DNA of 64,000 bases. Source: Ustilago trichophora. Taxonomy: Eukaryota > Basidiomycota > Ustilaginomycetes > Ustilaginales > Ustilaginaceae. Where the stretch lies: contig OOIN01000004.1 in NCBI GenBank assembly GCA_900323505.1, positions 1,612,001 through 1,676,000 on the forward strand. The letters run 5' to 3'. The notes under the pieces were generated by a model, which was not told the origin of the DNA, did no database searches, and saw only the letters and a list, made by a program, of their open reading frames with translations. Below, piece by piece: positions 1-11,100 of the stretch; position 1 is the first letter of the stretch, and every line of letters starts with the position of its first letter. Position numbers and translations under genes: made by a program.

Positions 1-1009
1 AGAAGCTGGACCAGAAGGAGCTTTTTGTATGCGTCCATGTGGATGGCGCTCACTGCTACAGCTGGGCTCGAGATGCACTTTTGCGAGAGAGAGAACATGG
101 GGAGAAGAGGATGTCAGCTGACCGTGTGGTAGCAAATATGTTGATGGAGTGGGGGGGGGGGGGGGGGGGGGGGGAGGCGGACACTCACGGTCTCGAGCGC
201 ATCAATGGCGTCACGCAATCGATCGAGCTTGATATAGATCAAGGCGGAGTAGTAAAAGTACTGCAGGATGTCAGAGTGGGTGAGTGGCGTGATGGAGGTG
301 TCTGCATCGATGAGAGGCAGGTCGAGGAGCATGGTTGCTGCTTCTGCATATCGCGCTGTCTTGAGGTATTGCTGTTTCGACAGATGCGTGCCATGATTTG
401 AAGCCTACTTGTCAGTTACACCTCTGTGCTTCTTCTATCTATGGGAGTAGCACCACTTACATATGCGAGCATAGGATGTAAAGAAGTGATACTGTCTGGT
501 CGGGTCAAGAACCTCGATGCCAACGCCTGCAGCAACTGCAAAGCCGATTCAGGATTCGTCACCCTGTCACCCAAACCTGAAAAGTTGGCCGCTAGCTGAG
601 TAACCTTGTCCCCCGCCAACTGGACCTGTGCCAGATCGAATCTCTGTACGAATGTGGTAATATGCGGAAGCAATATGGATGCATCCTCGGCTGAGCTTGT
701 CGAATGTGTCGCTCTGGCAGCCAGGATGTAGAGCATCCCAAGCGAGTGCGTTGCTGGGTTGAGCGCTGAGAGGGGATCAACATTTCCTTGGATAGGATCG
801 CAGAGGACAGTCTCTGAGGAGGAAGTGGAAGCTTGCTGAGAGCGACTCGAGCTGGGGCCGCTCCGGGAGGGCTCGCCATCGGAAGGAGCGTTGGAGCAGA
901 GCTTGCGGAGGGCAGGAAGAAGAGTAGATTCGATACGGGCTAGGTCAGCGCCGCATTCGAGGATGAGGGCGAGGGTGTCCTCGATTCCGGTGAGGACTGT
1001 GATGCCCAT
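1..1009 (-). CDS. CSN3: COP9 signalosome subunit 3 (CSN3), N-terminal part
   Basis: Partial gene running off the left edge; three exons are visible: 1009-461, 404-189 and 77-<1. Donors are GTAAGT (460) and GTGAGT (188); acceptors are TAG (405) and AAG (78), and all joins are phase 0. The joined protein starts MGITVLTGIEDTL. Exon 2 encodes an ILQYFYYSALIYIKLDRL segment and exon 3 reads SPAVAVSAIHMDAYKKLLLV, which matches the conserved TPR-like/pre-PCI region of CSN3 (human has a very similar PAMAVSHIMLEAYKK stretch). CSN3 belongs to the nuclear COP9 signalosome, which removes Nedd8 from cullins. The PCI domain would lie beyond the edge. Intron 2 contains a run of 24 C on the coding strand. The assignment rests on motif resemblance across the exon joins, and is strong. 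Confidence 0.85.
151..174. repeat. poly-G/poly-C homopolymer (24 bp) inside a CSN3 intron
   Basis: Uninterrupted run of 24 G on the + strand. On the CSN3 coding strand it is a C tract lying just after the donor of intron 2 (intron 188-78). It is likely length-variable between strains and prone to sequencing error. Confidence 0.9.
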
Positions 1010-1530
1010 ACTGCGCTACGAATTCGAATCCTTGTCCGTTCGCTCGAGTAGTTACTCTGAAGGAGATGGTGTCGATTGAGAGAAGAGAAGGATATCGGAT
1101 TGAGAGCTGTCACTTTGCAAATTGACCTGAGCGCGCAGCAGCAGCAGCAACTGCGTATTCTCCACATCTCCTGCCCAAAAAAGCCACTTTCCTTGTGACC
1201 TACATAGGTCTAACACTTCAGCATCATGCGAAAGTGTTGGGGTTGATACTGTATGCGCGCTTTGCTTTCTTTCGGAGGAGCGGAATTCAAGAGCCGGAAT
1301 GCTTGAAGCGTGTTGGAAGCATGCATGACCATTCATTCACTTCAAAATTTGAGAAACGCGAATGATTTCGAGACTGCTTAGCCAGCCCTAGTGTGTCGCA
1401 GTTTGAATTCAAACACACACACACAACACAAAGAGGCTCATCCTCAACCGTCATCGTTGTCTTCCAACTTGTTGATCCCCACCATCATTTCTCAAGACAC
1501 CCATCCTTCTCCATACTGCTTCAATCGGAT
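1010..1530. promoter_or_regulatory. divergent intergenic region CSN3 / SPT small subunit
   Basis: 521 bp between the divergent start codons of CSN3 and the SPT small-subunit gene, so it must hold both promoters. A short CA repeat (about 1412-1430) lies in the likely leader of the right-hand gene. Reading frames here that begin with GTG are not credible starts. I see no RNA gene. Confidence 0.5.
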
Positions 1531-2286
1531 ATGCCAGCCAAGACACGTAAGGCTTCCAAGGCGGCCGCCGTCGCTTCCTCCGACCATCTCCATCCGTCCT
1601 CTGCAGCAGTTAAACCTGCCAAAACCACCACCACCACCACCAACAACAACAGCGCAACTTCGGCCTCCTCCTCTTCCTCAACTGCAACCTTGAACGGCAG
1701 CACCACCGCCACCCACGTTCCGCTCAAAACCACCTCTTCCTCTGTCAATTCCCGAACTCGGACCCGTCATCCTCACGAAGTTGACAACGGCTGGACTTGG
1801 AATCCGATCAAGCTTATCGAGCGTAAACTCTTCCGTGCCTATTGGAATGTGGAAGCCACTTTTGTCCTATCCATGCTTGAAGCTTGGGAAGTCTTCCTCG
1901 TCATTGTAGTATTCATCACGCTCACCTTGCTACTGTGGTATTCCCTGATCCACTACTTCCCACGACACGCACAGCAGGTCGCAACACGTGCCCTCTACTA
2001 CGTCTACGGAAACAGCCCCCCTCCCCAACTCGCCGCTGCCGTCACAAACAACGCCACCACCTCCCCAGTCACAACATCAGCATCGACAGCAGCAGCAGCA
2101 GCGGCAGGCGTCGGAGAGGGCGTATTGGAAAAACTCATCGAAACCAGCAACCAACTCTGGGCAAGCTTGGACGCCGAAAAGGCAGCAAAGGAGACCAACC
2201 CCGAAGTGGTCGATCGACTCATTAGCAACTTGAACAAGGTCAAACAGATGATTGCCACTAGTACAGGCGGCAAGTCGGAGCTCTAG
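1531..2286 (+). CDS. serine palmitoyltransferase small subunit (ssSPT-like)
   Basis: 251-aa protein from the first ATG (1531); the frame is open further upstream but only from a GTG. Residues 1-80 are Lys/Ser/Thr-rich low complexity. Residues about 100-155 carry the family signature: an aromatic YWNVEATF stretch, then MLEAWE followed by one hydrophobic membrane helix (about 118-140) and a short post-membrane segment. The same order occurs in human SPTSSA/B (YYQY, MLEPWE, TM helix). These subunits sit in the ER membrane and activate the LCB1/LCB2 heterodimer that condenses serine with palmitoyl-CoA in the first step of sphingolipid synthesis. The long N-terminal extension and an Ala/Thr-rich C-terminal tail make it about three times the length of animal homologues. 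No intron is needed. Confidence 0.85.
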   Translation: MPAKTRKASKAAAVASSDHLHPSSAAVKPAKTTTTTTNNNSATSASSSSSTATLNGSTTATHVPLKTTSSSVNSRTRTRHPHEVDNGWTWNPIKLIERKLFRAYWNVEATFVLSMLEAWEVFLVIVVFITLTLLLWYSLIHYFPRHAQQVATRALYYVYGNSPPPQLAAAVTNNATTSPVTTSASTAAAAAAGVGEGVLEKLIETSNQLWASLDAEKAAKETNPEVVDRLISNLNKVKQMIATSTGGKSEL

Positions 2287-2588
2287 ATGTCGGCGCAAGT
2301 GCGAGAAAAGAGAAAAGTAAGAAGAACAATATTTTTACAAGACTCGACTCGGTTCAACTTTGTAAGGATATGTATATACGCCTTTCTAGATCGTAACAAT
2401 GGTAACCTCTGATTGAAAGCACATGTGCTCAGTGTGACACGAGAAGATCGCAAGCGTAGGGTGGTTACACCGGTCTCAAGCATTTTCACAACCATACAGA
2501 GCAGCACACACAAACAAAGCAGAGCATCAAATGCCAATCCTATTGACTACCCAGTAATGGGTGTGACAACTCGAATTCAGGACGACAC
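2287..2588. other. convergent 3' region
   Basis: About 300 bp between the stop codons of the ssSPT gene (+) and SQS1 (-). It would contain both 3'UTRs; no gene is visible. Confidence 0.5.
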
Positions 2589-5500
2589 TCAAAATCCAAG
2601 ACCACCCCGCGACGTCTTGACAGTAGCCGAAACCGGATTGGCCATACCCTGCGAGCTACCGATACCGCTCCCCTCTGTCCAGCCCATAGCAGCGAGCAGC
2701 TTGTGACCAATGTTATCAGCTCCAATCCTATCCGCACCGAAACCGACCTCTTCTCCATCTTTGTTCTTGGGCACGGTTCCTCCGCCGACGCCGTACATTC
2801 CTCCTCCTCCTCCTCCACCCTTGCCACCCTTCTTATTTCTACCCTTGTCCTTGAAGTCGCTCCTTCCGGCGTCGTTGCCAAATGTCGCTCCGGCATTGGA
2901 ATAGACGATACGCTTCACCTTGCGGTAGTCTACATTGAGACCACTCTTGCTCGTCTTGATGAGCGTGGGGAATCGATCACGACCTTTACCCTTCGACTTG
3001 GACTGCAGGTTGTACGCCGCAGCCAAAGCGTGAACTTCGGCACGCGCAAACTTGTCCATCGGCTGGCAGCGCATCGTATTGCGACCCTTCTCCGAGAGGA
3101 AATGCTGAATCTGCTGGTTGAGTTCGTCCATGTTGAACGCAAACCTCTTGTCCAGACCCAAAGACATGATGTCTCCAGCCGCCGATTGTCCGCCAAATGT
3201 CAGCACAGATTGGTCCACAGCGTCGATAGATCCAGCAGCATTGACCGCGGAAAGGACGTTGTTGGAATGCGCCTTGAGACTAGCGCGCATCTCTCTCTTC
3301 TCGGCCTTGCGTGCCAGCTTGGCCTGCTTCTTGGTGGATTTGGTCTTGCCGCTGCTCCCCGCTTTGCCGTGTGTGTTGGGGAAGGGGTTGAGTGCTGCAG
3401 CCTGTCGTTCGAGAAGACGCTGCTGCTTCTTTGTGGCTTTGCTGACGCGATCCTTGTCCCATTGTTGTTGCAGCTCTTCGGCCCACAGATCGTCCGAAGT
3501 AAACTTGCGGCCCTTGCGCTTGCCGTTGCGCGCAGTGGGGATGGAGCCCATGCCATAGGCAGGGTCATCGGAGTCGATTTCATTCTCGGCGGATGCGAGA
3601 TCCATGAGATCAGAGAAATCGCCGCGAGAGATGGCGTTGAACAGCTTCTTCTGCTGGCGTTTCGAGGAGGCCGCGGTTTGAGAGCGACTGCCAATGCCAG
3701 CACCACCGACTTGAGAGGAGAGTGCACGGATGAAATCTTCATCCTCGTCGGCCCACGAGTATTTGCCGTTAAACATGCCCTCATCCTCATCGTCCGAGTC
3801 AGAGTCAGAGTCGTCATGATTGTCATCATCTTCAGAGTCAGAATCTTCGCTAAAGATCTCGCTGCTCTCCTCGTCGTCTTCGAGAATGATGCGAAGCTGC
3901 TCGGCCAGGTCCTCGTCCTCATCCGAGTCAACTGCCAGGTCAACATCCTTCGAATGTTTCGCGTTGAGGCTGTGCGCATCAACGTCAACCACAATGGCTC
4001 GGCTTTCATCCGCATCCTCGTCGTCGTCCTCGTTGACGTCTTCACTCTCAGTGAGCCACTCCTTGACCTCATCCATGTGGATCTCGTCCTCGATGTCGCC
4101 AAAGCCGAGTTGACGACCACCCTTCTGCGGATCCATACCGTTCATGAAGCGGATCATGGCATCCAGATGAGTCTTGTCGTCGAGCTTGTTGGACAGTCGA
4201 CGGACCTTGTCTTTGCCCTTGGCCGACAGACCGGCAGGTAGCTCGCCATCGACAGTCTCGACGACCATATTGTCGGTCGAGAAGAGCCCTGCATTGTCTT
4301 CATCGGACGAAGCCTCGGCCTGATTCATGATATTCTCCATGTAGTCAGCAACGATGGCGTCCTGGTCGGCCTTGCGGCTGCGAGCGAGCTGGGCAGCGTT
4401 GCGTGAAGCGGCAGCCTTGCCGGCGAGCGAACGCTTGGCACGCTGACCTCCACGTCGCTTGGATGGCTTGGCGATGCCCATGGCGATATCGCCGTCGTCA
4501 TCCGACTCCCACTCATGACGGTCGGCGCGGATTGCTTTGGCCAGGATCGGATCGGTGATGATTTCAGCATCGTTGGCGCGAGTGATGGAGATGCCGGCGG
4601 TAGCTGCTGCGAGATCTTCTTCCTCGGCCATATCATCGTCGGAAACACCGGGTGGTCCGTCGCTGCCCCAATCCAGGTCGGAGTCGCCCTCACGTGGGAT
4701 ACGGCGGGGCTTATCACGCTTCGAAGCCTTGGTCTTACGAGAAGACTTTGCCGTGGGCGGTGCAGCATCGCCAAGCGCTACGCGATGCGAAGACGAAGTT
4801 GGTGTTTTAATTAGTGCATGCTCTGCAGCGACGGTGGGATCTTCGCCCTCGAGATCAATGACAAACCCAAAGTCGGTCTCTTCGACCACCTCGACTTCCT
4901 TTTCAACTTCTGCTGAGGGAGCACGTTTGGCCTCTTCGACGAGCTGTGCGGTTGGAGCTGGCTCTGTGTCTGGCCTTGTAGGTGTATGTGTCTGCAAGGG
5001 GGCGAGAGTGATCTCCTTTTCGTCATCAGAAGATCCGGTCGAGATTCGCGATCTTGCTTTGGCTTCGGACTGAGTGACAGCCGTGGGATCATTCTGGGCC
5101 GAAGCGATGTTGAAGCTATTCTGCTCGGTATCCAATGGCGTAGCGCTTGCTGTACTGGCCGCCTCGGGCTGAAAAGCAGGCAGCGACCATGACATGGCAG
5201 CGTCATCCTCGAGCATTGACTCTCCAGGAGCCAGCTCCTTGGAACCGGGGAAAGCAGCCAGCAAGGCGTTGACCTCATCCTGGTCGTCGCCGTGGTTGTC
5301 CATGTACTGATCAAAATCGAATGCGTCCGTAGTAGTATCCTGGAAGACAGGGACAGCACGAGGTGGCGTATACGGCGTAGCTGATGTCTGGGACATTGAG
5401 ACAGGTGCCTCTGACTTGGTTGCCGATCTAGGAACAGCCGGCTTTGTGGAGGGCTTGGAGAATCCCAGACCAGCATGTTTGGTAGCAGAAGGATCTCCCG

Positions 5501-6389
5501 GCTGCTGTGGCTGCCGCGTATCCATCATGTGTTGAGGGGCAGATGGATCGACTGGTGGATCGTCCTCCCTAGGCGGGAGATTACCTTTGAGCGGATCGCC
5601 GAACTCGCCAGTGGCCTTGACGAAGGATACGGGTACTCTGAACGGGCTCTGTGTCTTGTCCGCCGGGTCTCCAAAACGAGGTTCGTTGAATCGTTTTCTC
5701 TCGGGTCTGCGCAGTCCAGGAATACCTGCGAGATACTTCGAGTCTTCGGTCTCCTCTGGTGGACGGAACTTGGCACCTCCACCAGCGCCTCTGCTGGTGT
5801 AGAACTCGGGAAAGTTGGTTGGTGCATTGGAGCGCGGTGTGAAGCGCGGTTTGGAGGTGCTTGCTGGGTTGGAAGGGGTGTCGAAGGCGCGTTGTGGCGT
5901 TGCAGAACCAGAAGGGGTGTTGTGCTGAGGCTTTGAACTCTGTGCTTTGGGTGTGTTGTCTTGGAGATCTGAGAGGACGTTGAATTCGAGATGCGGCTTA
6001 ATTTTATGCTTGTAGCCTGTTGGAGGCTGTATCGCAAAGTCATCTGCGTCTCCTTGATCTTCTTCTTCTTCCTCATCATCTTCGTAGTCGTGGCGGTTGC
6101 CACGCGTCATGGCAGAGTAGTCGAAGCCGACACGGTTCTGACCGGACACCGAGAGATGACCACCCCTTCCACGACCTCGATAGGGCGTGCCATTGGCAGC
6201 GCCACCGCGTGATGATCCGTGTCCAGAGGGCGAGCCTGATCCGGGTGGACCGCTTACTCCAAAAGGTTGAAAGCCACCGCCGCCGCCGCCGCCACCCCGA
6301 CCTCTGCCGCGACCGCGACCACCGCCACGGCCTCCGCCACGACCTCGATTTGGTGGGCCTCCACGGCTTCCGTTTCCCCTCTTGGCCAT
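2589..6389 (-). CDS. SQS1: SQS1-like G-patch/R3H protein (Prp43 cofactor)
   Basis: 1266-aa intronless frame with ATG at 6389. Domain order: an N-terminal RGG-rich segment (about residues 8-45), a long acidic/Ser-rich middle with several Glu/Asp runs, an R3H-type region near residues 1095-1165 (starting around MDKFARAEVHALAAAYNL), a poly-Gly stretch, and a C-terminal G-patch (about 1228-1266: IGHKLLAAMGWTEGSGIG, ending at the C-terminus). R3H plus a terminal G-patch in one long acidic protein is the layout of yeast Sqs1/Pfa1. That protein binds and stimulates the DEAH helicase Prp43 in pre-mRNA splicing and late 40S subunit maturation. The R3H assignment is from pattern; the G-patch is clear. 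Confidence 0.88.
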   Translation of the reverse strand: MAKRGNGSRGGPPNRGRGGGRGGGRGRGRGRGGGGGGGGFQPFGVSGPPGSGSPSGHGSSRGGAANGTPYRGRGRGGHLSVSGQNRVGFDYSAMTRGNRHDYEDDEEEEEDQGDADDFAIQPPTGYKHKIKPHLEFNVLSDLQDNTPKAQSSKPQHNTPSGSATPQRAFDTPSNPASTSKPRFTPRSNAPTNFPEFYTSRGAGGGAKFRPPEETEDSKYLAGIPGLRRPERKRFNEPRFGDPADKTQSPFRVPVSFVKATGEFGDPLKGNLPPREDDPPVDPSAPQHMMDTRQPQQPGDPSATKHAGLGFSKPSTKPAVPRSATKSEAPVSMSQTSATPYTPPRAVPVFQDTTTDAFDFDQYMDNHGDDQDEVNALLAAFPGSKELAPGESMLEDDAAMSWSLPAFQPEAASTASATPLDTEQNSFNIASAQNDPTAVTQSEAKARSRISTGSSDDEKEITLAPLQTHTPTRPDTEPAPTAQLVEEAKRAPSAEVEKEVEVVEETDFGFVIDLEGEDPTVAAEHALIKTPTSSSHRVALGDAAPPTAKSSRKTKASKRDKPRRIPREGDSDLDWGSDGPPGVSDDDMAEEEDLAAATAGISITRANDAEIITDPILAKAIRADRHEWESDDDGDIAMGIAKPSKRRGGQRAKRSLAGKAAASRNAAQLARSRKADQDAIVADYMENIMNQAEASSDEDNAGLFSTDNMVVETVDGELPAGLSAKGKDKVRRLSNKLDDKTHLDAMIRFMNGMDPQKGGRQLGFGDIEDEIHMDEVKEWLTESEDVNEDDDEDADESRAIVVDVDAHSLNAKHSKDVDLAVDSDEDEDLAEQLRIILEDDEESSEIFSEDSDSEDDDNHDDSDSDSDDEDEGMFNGKYSWADEDEDFIRALSSQVGGAGIGSRSQTAASSKRQQKKLFNAISRGDFSDLMDLASAENEIDSDDPAYGMGSIPTARNGKRKGRKFTSDDLWAEELQQQWDKDRVSKATKKQQRLLERQAAALNPFPNTHGKAGSSGKTKSTKKQAKLARKAEKREMRASLKAHSNNVLSAVNAAGSIDAVDQSVLTFGGQSAAGDIMSLGLDKRFAFNMDELNQQIQHFLSEKGRNTMRCQPMDKFARAEVHALAAAYNLQSKSKGKGRDRFPTLIKTSKSGLNVDYRKVKRIVYSNAGATFGNDAGRSDFKDKGRNKKGGKGGGGGGGMYGVGGGTVPKNKDGEEVGFGADRIGADNIGHKLLAAMGWTEGSGIGSSQGMANPVSATVKTSRGGLGF

Positions 6390-7197
6390 GCTTGTGTGAT
6401 GAGAAGGGACAATGTTTGGTCTTATGGACCTGGTCTGCTTCGATGCCAGGTAGTCGAGTGAGGAATGTGTAGAGAGTGTTGCTGCAAGCTATTTCGTCTT
6501 TGTCCGTGCGCGTATCTGAGCTTGAATGTAGAAACCTTGAGCGCCTTGAAAATCTAATGAAACCGATCGAAACGAACGTGCTAGTAATGTCTTGTGATGG
6601 TATGAGCTTGAGATTAGCGTTTCGCTTCGACTCAGCCTTTGTCAAAGTGTCAAAGGAGAAGGAGGATCTGAGCGCTACCGTAGATCAGGCCTTTGTCAGG
6701 GTTCGGTGGATTGCGTTGCTCAGCCAACGTGCAGCTGAGCGCAGAGAATCGTGAAACGCCACTCGAAACCAGCGGCTGGAGCAAAGTGGAGCAACTGGGC
6801 GATCCCTTTTCTTCGCAAAATGATTTCAAGTCAGCATACAGCACTTTGTCATTTCAAAGAAAAGTCGCCGATCAGCGCCATAGTGTAACTTTTTCACGAT
6901 TCAACATGAGCACGCTAAAAGAACGTAAGCCTCTTCGACGCGTCTCTCTTTCTCTATTCTGCCAAAAAGTGCAATAGCTCAGCCAGAGAAGAGCGCGTAA
7001 GGTACTGCAGTGTATGCTGCCACAAAGTGTTGGTCTTCTCAGCGTTAAGCTTTTTGGCTTTGCCGTGAAATGAAGCTTCTCGTACTCCGTCTGTGCGCTT
7101 CATCCTCCCTCGTTTGTTCACTTGGCTTTGCTCTTCATCAACGTCCACCATCTTCCATCGTCCATCGTCCATCGTCCATCGTCCCACAAGCTTGAAA
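6390..7197. promoter_or_regulatory. divergent promoter region SQS1 / CDC31
   Basis: 808 bp between divergent start codons. The only structure I see is a perfect heptamer tandem repeat (TCCATCG, four copies, 7154-7181) just upstream of the CDC31 ATG. No RNA gene is recognised. Confidence 0.5.
7154..7181 (+). repeat. heptanucleotide tandem repeat (TCCATCG)4
   Basis: Four perfect copies directly adjacent, ending 16 bp before the CDC31 start codon, so probably within its leader. Confidence 0.85.
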
Positions 7198-7889
7198 ATG
7201 TCGCTGTACACCCCGTCCTCAAAAGCAGCAAAGCGTAGAGCAGCCAACCTCGGCGCCTCGACCAGCAACCACACCTCCACTCCCAACCATCTCTCCGTCT
7301 CCTCTTCCTCGCGCAATGTCAACTCGCACCACCACATCGATGCCGCTCTCACCGACGAGCAACGTCAAGAGATCAAGGAGGCATTCGAGCTATTCGACAC
7401 TGACAAAGATGGCGCTATCGACTATCACGAGCTCAAGGTGGCAATGCGCGCACTTGGATTTGACCTCAAGAAGGCAGAGGTACTCAAGTTGCTCCGAGAT
7501 CACGATAAGACCAATTCAGGTCTTTTAGAGTGGGAAGAGTTTAACAAGATCAGTAAGTCACCTTCTTCTTCAGCTTCTGAATCTCTTCTCTTTTCGTGCT
7601 GATGCTGATGCTGAGAATCCAACTTGCTGTTGTATCGTCTTGGCTCGTCACAGTGTCCGAGAAGATCGCATCGAGAGATCCAATGGAAGAGATTCGCAAA
7701 GCATTTGCACTCTTTGACGATGATGCCACCGGGAAAATCTCGCTCAGAAACCTCAAACGGGTAGCAAAGGAGTTGGGAGAGACCCTCGACGACGATGAGC
7801 TGCAGGCCATGATCGAGGAATTCGACTTGGATCAGGACGGAGAGATCAACGAAAACGAGTTCATTCAGATCATGATGGATGACTCTTAG
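7198..7889 (+). CDS. CDC31: centrin (Cdc31-like EF-hand protein)
   Basis: Two exons, 7198-7552 and 7654-7889, with a 101-bp intron (GTAAGT donor, CAG acceptor). The codon across the join is A|TG, giving [14 protein letters not shown]. The 196-aa product has four EF-hands. Loops 1 ([12 protein letters not shown]) and 4 ([12 protein letters not shown]) look calcium-competent, loop 2 (DHDKTNSG...) is degenerate, and loop 3 ([12 protein letters not shown]) has the centrin-typical sequence followed by [10 protein letters not shown]. Centrins act at the spindle pole body in its duplication and, as a TREX-2 subunit, in mRNA export at the nuclear pore. A Ser/Asn/His-rich N-terminal extension of about 50 residues precedes the first EF-hand, longer than in most centrins. 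Centrin is a better fit than calmodulin because of loop 3 and the extension. Confidence 0.93.
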
Positions 7890-8172
7890 GCCTCTCACTC
7901 TCTCATCTCTCCCCGAATCCCGTGCTTACTTGATCATACATTGTCACTCGGTGATTCGTGGAGTCATATGTATATTCCGCTCCCTCTGCAGCTCGATGGT
8001 CGTTGCTGGAGTACACATGTACTTGTATCGCTTTTTTTTTTCGCATCTTTGCTCATTCACCTTGTTTGCCTTGTCGCGTTTGCTCAACTGATTGCTGATC
8101 GCTGAAAACATCCATCCATCGCTTTCGATCTGCGAATGTTGCTGGAGAACGAACCGTCTCGACCAGAGGCAA

Positions 8173-11100
8173 TCAGGCTAAATGCCAAAGTTGACTGCTG
8201 TCCGGCAAAGCATCCGAATCGGAATCGTATACAATCTCCTCCTCGTCATTCACCACGAACGAGTCCTCCGAATACATATCCTCCGATCCCAATGTCCCTC
8301 TTCCCCTTGACTCGCTCGACGGTACCTGCGCCCTCCTCACCTCTCCCCTCCTCCTCGTTGGCGTCGTTTGCTCACCAAACCTGCCTCCCAATCCCGGGAA
8401 CGGTGCATGCCGCATCCGCTGAAACTCGGCCGGTGCCCGCTGCGACATGATCGATTGCATATATACACTCTGCTGATGATAGCCCCGAGGCGCCTGCGTC
8501 GGAATGAAATCGCCTACAGCTTCCCGATCCGAATCGTCTTCATCCGAACTACCAAGCCCGGAATCATCCTCGTCCCGCTCCCCGTGCACCTCTTCGTCCG
8601 TAGACCGCTCCGCTTCGTACTGGAATAGCGCACGAGACGTGGGTGAGTTGGTAATCTTTCGCTTCTTCTTTCCTCCACGCCCTTCGGCGGCAGCACTCTT
8701 ACCTGTTTTGCTCTTTGTCTTCTTGGTCGCAGCTTTAGATGCGGTTCCGGTGGCTGCTCTGTGCTCTTCTCCTTCTTCGTCGTCGTCGTCTTCATCTTCT
8801 TCTGCGATGCGGACACGACCACGAGGTCGGGTTTTGGCGGCGGTCTTGGCAGCGGTAGGGCTGGTGTCTGCGTCGCTACGCGGGATTTTGGCGGACGACG
8901 TTCCTCGTTGCAATCGCCCGCCGCGCTTGGTGGGTGCTTTGATGGGTGACGACAATGAAGGGTCCTGGTCAACTTCCATAGCTATCGGCAGAGCAGGTTG
9001 GAGGAGGGAGCCCGCATCTGCGTCAGGCGAATCGGGGACGATTCTCTTGGCACGAGACCCACCGGCACGTCGAGGAATCGAGTCGGGCGGACCCATCGAG
9101 CTCTTCATGGGCGACTCCAACACCTTTTGTGTCGATCGTGAGGTAGAATTTTGCTTGTTGTCCCTCTCCGCCTTTATCTTGGCAGCGTCTTGCGCCATCA
9201 GAGCTTCCATCACAGGATGAACGTTGATTGTCCTGTCCCTCTTGGGCGAAGGAGTCGAGGGAGAGAGGAGGATTGGCTCCAGCGCATTGTTGGAATCTTT
9301 GCTGGAGGCAGACGACAAGAAGGTCGGGTTGAGGATCTTCTCGTCGATGTGCGACTCCCTCTCCACCTGCTTCTTTGCTGCAGCCTCAGCTTCAAGGCGC
9401 ATCATGGCATTCTCCATCGACATGTCGATCGCCAAATCCCCGAACTCGTCTTCGTCGTCATCGTCGATCGTAACTGCTTTTGCGATGCTTCTGCTGCGAG
9501 GAGAGTTCCCGAACACGAGAAGCTGAGTGCGAGCACTGCCGCTCAGACCGCCGATGCCCGAATCAACAAGATCGCCACTCTTCCGCAGTGAAAGCGTTCC
9601 TGAACTAGTAATACTGCGGCCTGAGCTCCTCAAACCCACGCCAAGCTTCTTGCCATGAGTGACCGTGCTGCCTGCGGCCAAGGGTCGCGAAGATGATGAC
9701 GTGCTGGGAACGGGTGGCGTTTGGATACCATCCGACAACACCGGCGGAGTGGCAATAGACGAGCTTGCCCGTGATCCCGCCAGGTTCCCGTATACGGAGG
9801 GCGGGGAGAAGTCGGGCGAGCTAGGCGGCGAAGAGGCGATGCGCCGTGCTGCCGCCTTGGGTCTGTCTTTGGCAGAACGCAGGTTGAGCGAGAGGTTCTC
9901 CTTTTCAAGTTCGGCATCAAGCTTGTCAGCGCCCGTAGCGATGAGTCGACGCACTTTTTGGCTGTGAGTCTCGTTAGATGGCGGAGCATCGAAGTCGTCT
10001 TCATCCACATCATCATCATCACCGTCGCTACTGAAGCATTGCTTGCGCTTGGCGAGGGTGGATGCTTTGCGAAAGCCTTCGATGATGTTGCCACCTTGGG
10101 GCATGTTCCGCTTGGGATCCTTTTTGGGCTTGGGTTCTTTCTTGCCACGTGTCGTTTTGGGAGCTTTGCCGTCCGACACCATGGAAGGGTCGAATTCAGG
10201 CTGCTCAACTTGCTTGAGGACGGGTTGAGGTGAGATGCCATCCGGAACCATGCGGTCGACATCATCAAAGAGTTCGACGTAGAGGCGAGAGTCGACCTCT
10301 TTCTGAACAGCCTTGTAATTGTCCTTCGAGTGCTGCCAGTTGTGCTGCTCACGGCCCTCGGACATGAGGACGACGATCTTGCCCTCTCGCTTTCGTCCGG
10401 TTCGGCCGATACGCTGCAGCATACGAATCGAGTCCTTGACTGCTTCGTAGCACGCGGTCAGATCCACAGATCCAATATCGAGTCCTTCTTCGCCGATCGA
10501 AGTAGCCACCAAAACGTTGTACCTGCCTGCCTTGAAGTCATTGATGACACGTTCTTGGTCCTTCTGCGACATGCCCTTCTTGCCGTTCTTCGCCTTGCTC
10601 TGCCCGACAAACTCGGTGGCCTTGAATCCCGAGTCGTTGAGATAACTGACAATCTCGTCGACGCACTCGCGGAACGAGCAAAAGACCATGACTCTGGTGT
10701 CGGCTTGCGACAAATTTTGGAAGTTGGCTAACTGGCCCGAGTTGGGTGTGTTGCCAAACACATCATGACCGCTCTCGGCATACGCTTCGGCATTATGAAC
10801 CTCTTCGGCTTTGCACTTGTCGAAATGCTCGATGAGCACGTTGCGGAGCTTGATCATCTTGGGGTGAAGGATGCGCCCTTTGTTGTCCTGCATCATTTCG
10901 AGCTCGCGCATGATGTCGGCAAACGTCGTGTTGGTGTTGGCGTAGATCTGCTGCTTGGATGTGGAGGTCTTTTTGCCCTTCGAGTTGTAGCCTATTGAGC
11001 GTTCTTTGAGGCGGTTGTAAAACATGGTGGGTGACTGCTCCATAAGGTACTGCATAGAGAGTGCCATGGTAGCAAGCTCGGTGATGTAAGATCGCAGCCA

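Noticed and set aside
2703..4241. 512-aa frame on the + strand
   Set aside because: It lies antisense to SQS1 and has no domain; hydrophobic VLV runs mirror the acidic codons of SQS1.
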